This document shows, piece after piece, positions 16,017 through 23,400 of a stretch of 64,000 nucleotides of DNA. Below the pieces are notes generated by a model. That model was not told where the DNA came from. It saw nothing but the letters and a program-made list of their open reading frames with translations, and did no database searches. The position numbers were made by a program, and so were the translations under genes. Position 1 is the stretch's first letter, and every line of letters begins with the position of its first letter. The DNA comes from RGIG4140 sp045638265 (GTDB lineage Bacteria; Pseudomonadota; Alphaproteobacteria; CAAHEQ01; UBA3637), in NCBI GenBank assembly GCA_045638265.1, contig JAZUBA010000003.1, positions 35,449 through 99,448 of the forward strand, read 5' to 3'.

Positions 16017-18752
16017 TTATATCCATTTATTTAAAGAAACAGCTTTGTCGCGCATTAAATCGGAAAATGCCTGCTTTTTTGTTTTAAGTAAAAACGGTCT
16101 TCCTTCCAATGTGCGTGTATAATAGATATCATTGTGTCCGATGTATTTCTTCCACATATCGTGAAAGTATGAAACATATATTTTATTTGTGCCGATAATT
16201 GTTGGTACAGCATGATAATCTTTAGAGGTCAATAATTTAAATAGTGATGAACGTCTTTCTATGATATAGCGAGGATTTTCAATCGGATTTAAAATTTCCT
16301 GAACGGCTTTGATAAGAATGTTTGATTCAGCAGAAGACAAACCTTTGACCGTGCAAAAATGTGTTCCTTTTTTACCTTTTTGAATAATGATTTTTGTATT
16401 GCGTATCGGTGTTGTGATTTCACGCATATGAATTAATGTTTTTAAAACGACGGTTGTAATTTGTTCCAAAGAACCAGTAACACTACCTGTTTTAAACAAA
16501 CGATAAAGTGGTCTGCCGATAAACCATCCTGCAAAAATCGCAGTCATCGGTATGGCAGAGGCGGGATCCAAACATTGTAAAACACTATATAACTCAAAAG
16601 AAATTCCCAAATAGAAAAAAATTAACCAGGTTAAAGTACCTTTGAAACAAAAACTTTTTTGTTTTTTGCTGGTATTAACACCTAAATACATGCGGGAACC
16701 TGTTTTGGTGTATAATGCTTTTTTCCATATCAGATAAATACCGGCACGGTTACGGGAGGCTAATAAGGTTTGTTTGTTGATTTCAGCAATGTTACCTTGA
16801 TGGACGTGAGATATACCCAATCGTTCCCATCCGCTTTGAATGTTGTGTGGCGATTGCATTTGAGGGGCTTCAAAACCCATAAAACGTCGTTTCAGTTGAG
16901 CCAAATCAAATCCGTAATTGTCAAAAATATGGCGAGAATCAACAGATTGATATTTTGCAATATTCCATAAATTTAACTTTTTCAATGTAACCAAATGCCA
17001 GATATTTGCTGTTTTTGTCGGATTGTTTTTATCTATGCGAATAGCACGCCCCCTCATTTGATTGGATGACATATAAGAGGCAATAGTGCTTGATAAAATG
17101 AGCGAATTGAGTGCCGGAGCATCCCACCCTTCACCTAACAAAGCCTGTGTTCCGACCAGAATGTTAAAATATCCCTGATTGAACATTTCCGTCATCAATT
17201 TAACGACTTTATTACGACAACGTTCAGCAAAACTCACTTTGAAATAACAATTTTTATCTTTAAAATGCGTAAATTTAAAATCATTTGGGCTGAGATTCTC
17301 TTTTTCAGCCAATTCTAATAATTTGTCTTTTTGTGTTGCTGAAATGACAATTAACGTTCCTGTCAAAATAGCCATCGGGATATGAGAATATAATTCCGTT
17401 GCTTTTAAAAATATCGGTACAACACCTAAAGAATTTGTTTGTTCCTGTTGCATGTTTTCACGAACATAATCTGTTAAAACAACCAAACGTAAACTCTCTT
17501 TTAAAACATCGTATTCACTGCCGATAATGGTCATAATAGATTGCATTTTGGCTTTGGAAGCGCTGATTTGTTTGCGAATTTGCGGGTGCGTTGTTAAGTA
17601 TAAAGAACCGTTATAAATAATACTTGCCTGATGTGCTTTTTTTTCAATGTCATCAAGGAAAGATTTAAGTGATGAAAAATGTTTGTGATAATCAAACAAA
17701 ATACCGTTTAAAAAACATTCAGCCTGTATTTCATCAAAAGGAGGTATTTCTTTTGTCGTTATATCAAAGAGACTCAAAAAATGAGGCGGAATTTTTAATT
17801 CACAAGCATGTAGATAGGCCATAACAGCCATAAATAAGTCGGGTTGTTCATATATAAATTCAATGAGTTCATTGTTTTCATTAATTAAACCGAAGTAAGG
17901 TAATTGAAGTAAGGATTCTCCAAATTCCCGATAGGACATTAAAAAATCCATAAAAGCTTCAGTTTTAATTTCCAGCTTATCAATAACGTCTTTTTCATCA
18001 TCTTGTAATTCAGAAAAATAAACATAGTCTTGATGGGGACATAAATCACCGTTTTTTACCAGTTCCGGAATAGGAATGCAATCATCAATCGGCCCACATA
18101 TTTTTTCATAGCGTTTCCATTCCTGTAATGTAACGTCATAAGGCGGGGTTGCTGTTAATGCAAGCGTTTGTTGAGGTTTAAGTTCTGTTATTAATGTATC
18201 TAACGCTTTCCACCATTCATTGCGTAAATGGTGAGCTTCGTCAAAACAAAGGAGTTGAACTCCTTGTTTTTTGAGTTGTGAAATTACTTTGTTTTTGCGT
18301 GTAATAATGACTTTTTGTGTTCCTTTTTTTGTAGCTTTGGATTTTGTTTGTTCTTCCTCATCAGTTCTGTCATCTTCTTTATCTTTCAGTGTATCATCTG
18401 TTTCATCCTCCGGTAAAGGATTTTTATTGACAAATGCCGACCATAAAGATTGATATGTAATGACTGTAATTTGTTTGGGATTAAAAATGTCCGTAGAAAC
18501 AATATCGGCGGTTTTATCTTGTAAAAATGCCGATATAATGCGGTCTTTCCATTGATTGCGAATAGTCAAAGTCGGAGCAAAAATTAAAACCGGTTTATTG
18601 ATGCGTGCAATGACTTCAATGCCAAGTGTTGTTTTACCGGCGCCTGGGGCTGCAACAATATGAAGTTTTTTGTCTTTTAAATGCGTATTCAGATTATCTA
18701 AAATGTTTTTTTGATAAGTTCGCCATTGGCCGTTAAATTTTAAAATAGTCAT
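16017..18752 (-). CDS. SF2 (DEAH-type) helicase with a C-terminal membrane hairpin
   Basis: 911 residues. The N terminus has Walker A (AAPGAGKTTLG, near residue 35) and the DEAH box (LLCFDEAHHLRNEWW, near 170), separated by an acidic insert (DDTLKDKEDDRTDEEEQ). Motif III is TLALTATPP. The second RecA domain holds ILVGTQALLGEGWDAP and motif VI NQMRGRAIRIDK. After the helicase core, near residues 700-745, are two hydrophobic stretches (LTWLIFFYLGISFELYSVL and AIPMTAIFAGWFIG) that look like a membrane hairpin, then a basic C-terminal domain. XPB/type-III-restriction-like helicase cores are known; one with a membrane hairpin is unusual. No methylase or nuclease gene is adjacent. Confidence 0.8.
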   Translation of the reverse strand: MTILKFNGQWRTYQKNILDNLNTHLKDKKLHIVAAPGAGKTTLGIEVIARINKPVLIFAPTLTIRNQWKDRIISAFLQDKTADIVSTDIFNPKQITVITYQSLWSAFVNKNPLPEDETDDTLKDKEDDRTDEEEQTKSKATKKGTQKVIITRKNKVISQLKKQGVQLLCFDEAHHLRNEWWKALDTLITELKPQQTLALTATPPYDVTLQEWKRYEKICGPIDDCIPIPELVKNGDLCPHQDYVYFSELQDDEKDVIDKLEIKTEAFMDFLMSYREFGESLLQLPYFGLINENNELIEFIYEQPDLFMAVMAYLHACELKIPPHFLSLFDITTKEIPPFDEIQAECFLNGILFDYHKHFSSLKSFLDDIEKKAHQASIIYNGSLYLTTHPQIRKQISASKAKMQSIMTIIGSEYDVLKESLRLVVLTDYVRENMQQEQTNSLGVVPIFLKATELYSHIPMAILTGTLIVISATQKDKLLELAEKENLSPNDFKFTHFKDKNCYFKVSFAERCRNKVVKLMTEMFNQGYFNILVGTQALLGEGWDAPALNSLILSSTIASYMSSNQMRGRAIRIDKNNPTKTANIWHLVTLKKLNLWNIAKYQSVDSRHIFDNYGFDLAQLKRRFMGFEAPQMQSPHNIQSGWERLGISHVHQGNIAEINKQTLLASRNRAGIYLIWKKALYTKTGSRMYLGVNTSKKQKSFCFKGTLTWLIFFYLGISFELYSVLQCLDPASAIPMTAIFAGWFIGRPLYRLFKTGSVTGSLEQITTVVLKTLIHMREITTPIRNTKIIIQKGKKGTHFCTVKGLSSAESNILIKAVQEILNPIENPRYIIERRSSLFKLLTSKDYHAVPTIIGTNKIYVSYFHDMWKKYIGHNDIYYTRTLEGRPFLLKTKKQAFSDLMRDKAVSLNKWI

Positions 18753-18835
18753 TGCATTTCTCTTTTTTTTCTGTTAAATTACATACATTATACATATATT
18801 TTGAAAAAATGAAAAGAAAAAAAAGGAGTATTGTC

Positions 18836-19432
18836 ATGAAAAAATATATTATAGAAATTGTTGTTGTTTTACTTTTGTTGATTGGTGCAACAATGTATGT
18901 TGTTAATACGATTAACGGATTGATTGTGCTTGATGAACAAGTCGCTGGTTCTTGGGCTCAGGTTGTTAATCAATATAAACGTCGGACGGATTTGGTTCCG
19001 AATTTAGTGGCAACGGTTAGAGGCTATGCTACTCATGAAAGTGACACATTAACAGCTGTTATTGAAGCTCGTTCTAAAGCCACACAAATGAGTGTTTCGC
19101 CTGATATGCTTACTAATCCGAAAGCCGTTCAATCCTTTATTGACAATCAAAGTGCGTTAAGTTCTGCTTTAAGTCGTTTGATGGTTGTTGTCGAAAAATA
19201 TCCTGATTTAAAAGCCAACCAAAACTTTATGGCTTTACAATCACAATTAGAAGGAACTGAAAACAGAATTACTGTTGCTCGTTCTGATTATATTAATAAA
19301 GTTCAGGAATTTAACATTAAAATTCGTCGTTTCCCGACAAGTATGGTTGCATCTATGTTTACGGATATGGAACGCAAGGCGACCTTTGATATTCCGCAAG
19401 AAGAACAAAAAGCACCGGTCGTTGCCTTTTAA
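18836..19432 (+). CDS. lemA: LemA family protein
   Basis: A 198-residue LemA protein: an N-terminal membrane anchor (IIEIVVVLLLLIGATMYVVN) followed by a helical cytoplasm- or periplasm-facing domain with the family motif SWAQVVNQYKRRTDLVPNLV and NRITVARSDYINKVQEFN. The start at 18836 is preceded by AAGGAG 7 bases upstream; an earlier in-frame ATG at 18752 lacks a ribosome binding site and would prefix a nonsensical leader. The stop overlaps the next ATG by one base. LemA and TPM-domain proteins are often encoded side by side; function is unclear. Confidence 0.92.
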   Translation: MKKYIIEIVVVLLLLIGATMYVVNTINGLIVLDEQVAGSWAQVVNQYKRRTDLVPNLVATVRGYATHESDTLTAVIEARSKATQMSVSPDMLTNPKAVQSFIDNQSALSSALSRLMVVVEKYPDLKANQNFMALQSQLEGTENRITVARSDYINKVQEFNIKIRRFPTSMVASMFTDMERKATFDIPQEEQKAPVVAF

Positions 19433-20337
19433 TGAAATACAGTTGTTATCATTTTTTTGTGTTTATGTGGTTCATTGTGGGAGGAATGATTTTTTCTTCT
19501 CCCACAGTGGCACAAGTGCCTACTTTAATACCGAACGAGGTAAAAGAAGCATTACCTGAGGAATTAGTAACGCTTAACAATGAAATAATGTCTGAAATAA
19601 AAGGGGAAGATAAAAGTTTTCAAAATCAGGCAGTTTCACTTAATCATCAGGTGTTAAATACTCAGCAAAATGATGAAACGCATAAAATTATTTCACCGGA
19701 AGATATTGTTTTTCCAAAATTAAAAGGACGGGTTGTTGATGATGCCAATATTTTATCTGCTTCTACTGAAAAAGAATTATCCCGTTTATCACAAACGGTT
19801 GAGCCGTTTCAGTTTGTTATTGCAACGGTTTCTTCTTTACAGGGATTTGAAATTGAAGAATATGGTTATCGTTTAGGTCGTTATTGGCAAATCGGTTCAA
19901 AAGAAAAAAATGACGGACTTATTTTGTTAGTTGCTCCTAATGAAAAACAGGTGCGAATAGAAGTCGGATACGGTTTGGAAGGGGTAATGACAGATGCTTT
20001 ATCGTCATTAATTACACAGAAAATGTCGTCTGATTTAGAACGGGGTCTATACGATAAAGCACTGTTAACGGGAGCAAGAGAAATTGTGCCGTTATTACAG
20101 GCCGAAAAAGAAATTTTTGTGCAACCAAAGAAAAAGGAAGGTATACCTTATGGCTTTGCGTTAAGTTTGTTGACGTTTATTTTCTTTTGTTATGTTGCAA
20201 TGGCACCGAGTGGGCAACGAGGTCGTCGTATACGCAAACTTTTGTTCCTTTTTACATTGACTGGTGGTATTAAAGGTGGCTTTAAAGGAAAAGGCGGTAG
20301 TTTTGGCGGTGGCGGTGCAACAAAACGTTGGAAATAA
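19432..20337 (+). CDS. TPM domain protein (YgcG-like), membrane anchored
   Basis: 301 residues. A signal-like hydrophobic N terminus (residues 7-28) is followed by a spacer and then the TPM domain from about residue 98 (GRVVDDANILSASTEKELSR to the LLVAPNEKQVRIEVGYGLEG core). A transmembrane segment (YGFALSLLTFIFFCYVAMAP) and a glycine-rich tail (GKGGSFGGGGA) follow, the standard YgcG ending. Coupled to lemA by a one-base overlap. TPM domains occur in PSII repair factors and membrane-stress proteins; a specific role here is not known. Confidence 0.85.
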   Translation: MKYSCYHFFVFMWFIVGGMIFSSPTVAQVPTLIPNEVKEALPEELVTLNNEIMSEIKGEDKSFQNQAVSLNHQVLNTQQNDETHKIISPEDIVFPKLKGRVVDDANILSASTEKELSRLSQTVEPFQFVIATVSSLQGFEIEEYGYRLGRYWQIGSKEKNDGLILLVAPNEKQVRIEVGYGLEGVMTDALSSLITQKMSSDLERGLYDKALLTGAREIVPLLQAEKEIFVQPKKKEGIPYGFALSLLTFIFFCYVAMAPSGQRGRRIRKLLFLFTLTGGIKGGFKGKGGSFGGGGATKRWK

Positions 20338-20369
20338 AGATTTTTCGGTACATAATGAAGTTAATATTG

Positions 20370-20405
20370 AAAAATCCGCCTACCTAAACAGACGGATTTT
20401 TTATT
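20370..20405. terminator. Bidirectional terminator between the TPM and GNAT genes
   Basis: Stem AAAAATCCG / CGGATTTTT with T runs on both strands, between two convergent genes. Confidence 0.8.
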
Positions 20406-20419
20406 TAAAAAGAATTAAA

Positions 20420-20995
20420 TTATTCACGCACTTTTGCCCAATGGTTCATATCTCTGTGTTTTTTCAAATATGTATTCCATTGTTCTTTGACGGCAATACC
20501 TTCTAATTTATAACCTAAACTTTTAGCAGTATTGGCAGAGGCAATATTTTCAATATCGTTGCGAATAACAATGCGAACAATGTTTTCATTAGAAAAAAAC
20601 TCTTTTTCAGCCAAACGAACAGCCTCTTTAATATAACCCCGTCTGCAAAAATCTTGACTTAACCAATAGCCGATTTCAATTTTATGGGGACGTATTCTAT
20701 CCGAACGAGAAACGCCTAAACCACCAATGATTTCACCAGTTTCTTTTAGATGAATGAGATATTCAAAGTTTGTTTTGTTTTTCCATTTTGAAACGGCATC
20801 AGTCATAAATCCGTAACTGTTTTCCGGTGTTTTTGTTATGGTAACATCTGCCCAAGGTAGCCAGGGCAAAATATGTTCTCTGTTTTTATCAACAACATTA
20901 AACATTTCCGTTGCGAGTTTAAAAGATGGTGTCGGGTGCTCTAAATAAATATGTTCACCGATAATTTTTTTAGCTGGTTCTAATTCAAAGCTCAT
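20420..20995 (-). CDS. GNAT family N-acetyltransferase (RimJ/RimL type)
   Basis: 191 residues. RimJ/RimL-like layout: IYLEHPTPSFKLATEMFNVV at the start, the beta-bulge region EIIGGLGVSRSDR, YWLSQDFCRRGYIKEAVRLA containing the acetyl-CoA-binding RRGY turn, and the C-terminal IASANTAKSLGYKLEG. I chose the ATG at 20995 because AAGGAGA lies 5 bases upstream; a longer frame to 21070 has no ribosome binding site and runs into the promoter region. Substrate unknown (protein N terminus, amine or antibiotic). Confidence 0.85.
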   Translation of the reverse strand: MSFELEPAKKIIGEHIYLEHPTPSFKLATEMFNVVDKNREHILPWLPWADVTITKTPENSYGFMTDAVSKWKNKTNFEYLIHLKETGEIIGGLGVSRSDRIRPHKIEIGYWLSQDFCRRGYIKEAVRLAEKEFFSNENIVRIVIRNDIENIASANTAKSLGYKLEGIAVKEQWNTYLKKHRDMNHWAKVRE

Positions 20996-21088
20996 CGTTT
21001 TCTCCTTGGTGTTTTTGTTTTGAAAAATTCCTCCACTTGAAACTGTATCATATAAAAATACATAATGCAAACATTTTTTGAAAAAATA

Positions 21089-21117
21089 TTGACAAATGTT
21101 TTAAAATTGTGTATAAT
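21089..21117 (+). promoter_or_regulatory. Perfect-consensus promoter
   Basis: TTGACA (21089-21094), 17-base spacer, TATAAT (21112-21117). It drives the 74-residue membrane protein gene that starts 33 bases later. Confidence 0.85.
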
Positions 21118-21149
21118 TAACTTGTTTTAATTTAATATTTGAGGTAAAA

Positions 21150-21374
21150 ATGAACAAAATCAATGATAAAGCTTTTGATAAAGCACTTATGGAAGGTGAA
21201 AAACAATTCAGAGGACCACAAAAAATCGGTGTTGCTTTGATTTTTGCATCTCTTGTTACCAGTGCTTATGTGGGATATATGGGTTTGACTCCGAAAGAAA
21301 CAAGTTCTAAAACCGTTCAAAAGGCTGATTTAAGACAAAAATCCGTTCAAAAACACATTCAAAATCAACGATAA
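21150..21374 (+). CDS. Small membrane protein, 74 residues
   Basis: Not recognised. One hydrophobic segment (residues 27-46, GVALIFASLVTSAYVGYMG) separates a charged N-terminal part (DKAFDKALMEGEKQFRGPQK) from a basic C-terminal tail (LRQKSVQKHIQNQR). GAGGTAAAA gives a ribosome binding site. It has a perfect-consensus promoter and its own terminator, so it is a monocistronic, probably strongly expressed gene. Confidence 0.7.
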   Translation: MNKINDKAFDKALMEGEKQFRGPQKIGVALIFASLVTSAYVGYMGLTPKETSSKTVQKADLRQKSVQKHIQNQR

Positions 21375-21388
21375 TGTTTTGAAGATAC

Positions 21389-21416
21389 AAAAAACGCCTT
21401 GCAAGGCGTTTTTTTT
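21389..21416. terminator. Bidirectional terminator
   Basis: Stem AAAAAACGCCTT / AAGGCGTTTTTT with a 2-base centre and T runs on both sides, between two convergent small genes. Confidence 0.85.
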
Positions 21417-21431
21417 ATATGTATGAGTAAT

Positions 21432-21641
21432 TTACGCTTGCCAAGGTAAATAACGAACGTATGATAACCATAAAACAAACATAACCAAAACCAATATCCA
21501 ACCGAACAAAACCAGTTGCATATCAGGTGTTTCAACTAATCTTTCAGCACAATATTTCACAATTTTGGGGAACAGAATTAAAATAACGCCGTTTAACACA
21601 AGCGTTACGATAACGGCTAACAAAAAAAGCTTTAACGTCAT
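21432..21641 (-). CDS. Small two-helix membrane protein (DUF2065-like)
   Basis: 69 residues with two hydrophobic helices (LFLLAVIVTLVLNGVILILF and LVLFGWILVLVMFVLWLSYV) joined by KIVKYCAERLVETPDMQ. The layout resembles DUF2065/YjeT proteins, but the match is by eye and weak. The start at 21641 is set by GGAGGA directly upstream; a longer frame to 21689 lacks a ribosome binding site. Confidence 0.6.
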   Translation of the reverse strand: MTLKLFLLAVIVTLVLNGVILILFPKIVKYCAERLVETPDMQLVLFGWILVLVMFVLWLSYVRYLPWQA

Positions 21642-21700
21642 AAAATCCTCCGTTTTTTTCATTATACATAAGATAAGTGAAAAAATCAATCATTTTTATC

Positions 21701-21729
21701 TTGCTAAACTAAATCAAATTGTATATGAT
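21701..21729 (+). promoter_or_regulatory. Candidate folA-thyA promoter
   Basis: TTGCTA (21701-21706), 17-base spacer, TATGAT (21724-21729), 20 bases before the folA start. Confidence 0.5.
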
Positions 21730-21749
21730 ACGCCAAAGGAGAATTTTAG

Positions 21750-22316
21750 ATGAAAGTTGCAATATGGTGTCGCCATTATCAAGAGTCTATTATTGGTATA
21801 GGTTCTAACATTCCGTGGCATATTTCCAGCGATTTTAAACGATTTAAACGGGTTACGGCGGGAAAAAGCATTGTTGCAGGGCAGGTAACGTATGAGAGTT
21901 TTCCCAATCGGACGTTGCCGAATCGCAAAATTTATGTGATGACCTTTAAACAGGATTATCAAGTATCTGATAAAGAAAATCATTTTGTAATTAACGATAA
22001 AACGCTTTTGAATGATATCAAAGGAGATTTGTTTATTGTCGGCGGAGCTAGTATTTACAGATTGTTTATGTCAGATGAAATAACGGCGCCCGATTGTGTT
22101 GTTGATTGTTGTTATAAGGGTGAATATGATACATCGTTAGAAGGTGTACCTGTTCATATTCAGCCGTGCGTTGATTTTATGAAACAGCATTATACACCAT
22201 ATTCTCAAACCTTAACGGAAGATGAAGTAGATGTAACATTATGGATTAAAAAAACAACCACCGTGTCAGAACAGGAACTGACGAGTTTGTGGAATCGTAT
22301 TGCCGATATTAAATAA
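21750..22316 (+). CDS. folA: Dihydrofolate reductase
   Basis: NADPH-dependent reduction of dihydrofolate to tetrahydrofolate, which regenerates the cofactor consumed by ThyA next door. The N-terminal motif GIGSNIPWHISSDFKRFKRV matches the family's GxxxxxPW and substrate-binding Asp region. RKIYVMTF and LFIVGGASIYRLFM match the cofactor-binding strand and the GGxxxY motif. At 188 residues it is slightly longer than the usual 160. It lies 11 bases upstream of thyA, the reverse of the more common thyA-folA order. Confidence 0.88.
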   Translation: MKVAIWCRHYQESIIGIGSNIPWHISSDFKRFKRVTAGKSIVAGQVTYESFPNRTLPNRKIYVMTFKQDYQVSDKENHFVINDKTLLNDIKGDLFIVGGASIYRLFMSDEITAPDCVVDCCYKGEYDTSLEGVPVHIQPCVDFMKQHYTPYSQTLTEDEVDVTLWIKKTTTVSEQELTSLWNRIADIK

Positions 22317-22327
22317 GGAGTGGTAAA

Positions 22328-23113
22328 ATGAAGCAATATCTTGATTTATTAAAAAAAGTTTATGAAGAAGGGACTGATAAACCCAATCGGACGGGCATTG
22401 ATACCCGTTCCATATTTGGCGCTCAAATGCGTTTTGATTTGTCAAAAGGTTTTCCATTGGTTACAACAAAAAAAGTGCATTTAAAATCAGTAATTTATGA
22501 GTTGTTGTGGTTGATTTCCGGAGATACAAATATTCGTTTTTTAAAAGAAAACGATGTGCGTATTTGGAATGAATGGGCTGATGAAAACGGTGATTTAGGT
22601 CCTGTTTACGGTGCTCAATGGCGTAATTTTAACGGACAGGGGATTGATCAGTTGAAAGATGTTGTTCATCGTTTAAAAACGAATCCGAATGACAGACGAA
22701 TGATTGTATCAGCATGGAATCCGGCTCAAATTGAAGAGATGGCATTACCGCCATGTCATGCGTTTTATCAATTTTATGTGGCAGATAACAAGTTATCTTG
22801 TCAACTCTATCAACGCAGTTGTGATATGTTTTTAGGTGTACCGTTTAACATTGCATCATATGCTTTATTGACGATGATGATGGCACAGGTAACAGGTTTG
22901 GAAGTCGGTGAATTTATTCATACATTAGGGGATACACATATTTATCATAATCATTTTGAACAAGTTAAGATTCAGTTAGAGAGGGAACCTTATGCTTTAC
23001 CGCAAATGAAAATTAATCCTGATGTGAAAGATATTGACGGGTTTAAATATGAAGATTTTGAACTGATTAATTATCAATGTCATCCGACAATTAAAGGGGT
23101 TGTTGCCGTTTAA
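22328..23113 (+). CDS. thyA: Thymidylate synthase
   Basis: Converts dUMP to dTMP using methylene-tetrahydrofolate. Catalytic Cys143 is in LPPCHAFYQFYV. The phosphate-binding RSCDMFLGVPFNIASYALL and the N-terminal RTGIDTRSIFG are intact. 261 residues, close to E. coli ThyA (264). A ribosome binding site AAGGAG lies upstream, and the gene forms an operon with folA. Confidence 0.97.
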   Translation: MKQYLDLLKKVYEEGTDKPNRTGIDTRSIFGAQMRFDLSKGFPLVTTKKVHLKSVIYELLWLISGDTNIRFLKENDVRIWNEWADENGDLGPVYGAQWRNFNGQGIDQLKDVVHRLKTNPNDRRMIVSAWNPAQIEEMALPPCHAFYQFYVADNKLSCQLYQRSCDMFLGVPFNIASYALLTMMMAQVTGLEVGEFIHTLGDTHIYHNHFEQVKIQLEREPYALPQMKINPDVKDIDGFKYEDFELINYQCHPTIKGVVAV

Positions 23114-23136
23114 TTTAAATGGCAGATTGAAACATT

Positions 23137-23170
23137 AAAAGCGTTCTTGTTGTATTTAGAACGCTTTTTT
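23137..23170 (+). terminator. Terminator after thyA
   Basis: Stem AAAAGCGTTCT / AGAACGCTTTT with an 11-base loop and T run. Confidence 0.85.
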
Positions 23171-23191
23171 CTATATAAATCAAGATGATAG

Positions 23192-23362
23192 GTGTTGCAG
23201 ATAAACGTACGTTAAATTGCAACACTTTTTTTTATATTTTTGCATTTTTTTTTGTTTTTTTAATTTTAAATGGTTGGCGGATTTATCATATTTATTCCGT
23301 TTCCCCCTGTTTTACTCCTAGTATATGAAATCGTTGCACATAAAGGTACCTTTAATTACAAT
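23192..23362 (+). promoter_or_regulatory. Paired-palindrome promoter module of the first pseudopilin gene
   Basis: The 287-base gap between thyA and the next gene holds a regulatory module. Its left site is a 30-base dyad (23194-23223) with ends GTTGCA and TGCAAC and centre AACGTACGTT, followed by a T-rich stretch. A GGTTGGCGGA block lies at 23272-23281. Its right site (23333-23362) starts GTTGCACATAAAGGTACC and ends TTACAAT. The right site is also a promoter: TTGCAC (23334-23339), 17-base spacer with the palindrome AAAGGTACCTTT, and TACAAT (23357-23362). The same architecture occurs before the paralogous gene at 52064. The left dyad plus T run could double as a second terminator for thyA. 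Confidence 0.65.
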
Positions 23363-23400
23363 GTAGAAAAACTGTATTTATTAGATAATTTGGAGGTATT

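Noticed and set aside
18752..18835. Upstream start for lemA at 18752
   Set aside because: No ribosome binding site, and it would prefix a Lys-rich leader to a complete LemA N terminus; AAGGAG at 18823 supports 18836.
23192..23234. Second thyA terminator as the only meaning of the GTTGCA dyad
   Set aside because: The dyad plus T run fits a terminator, but the same element recurs before the paralogous gene at 52064, where no upstream same-strand gene needs one.
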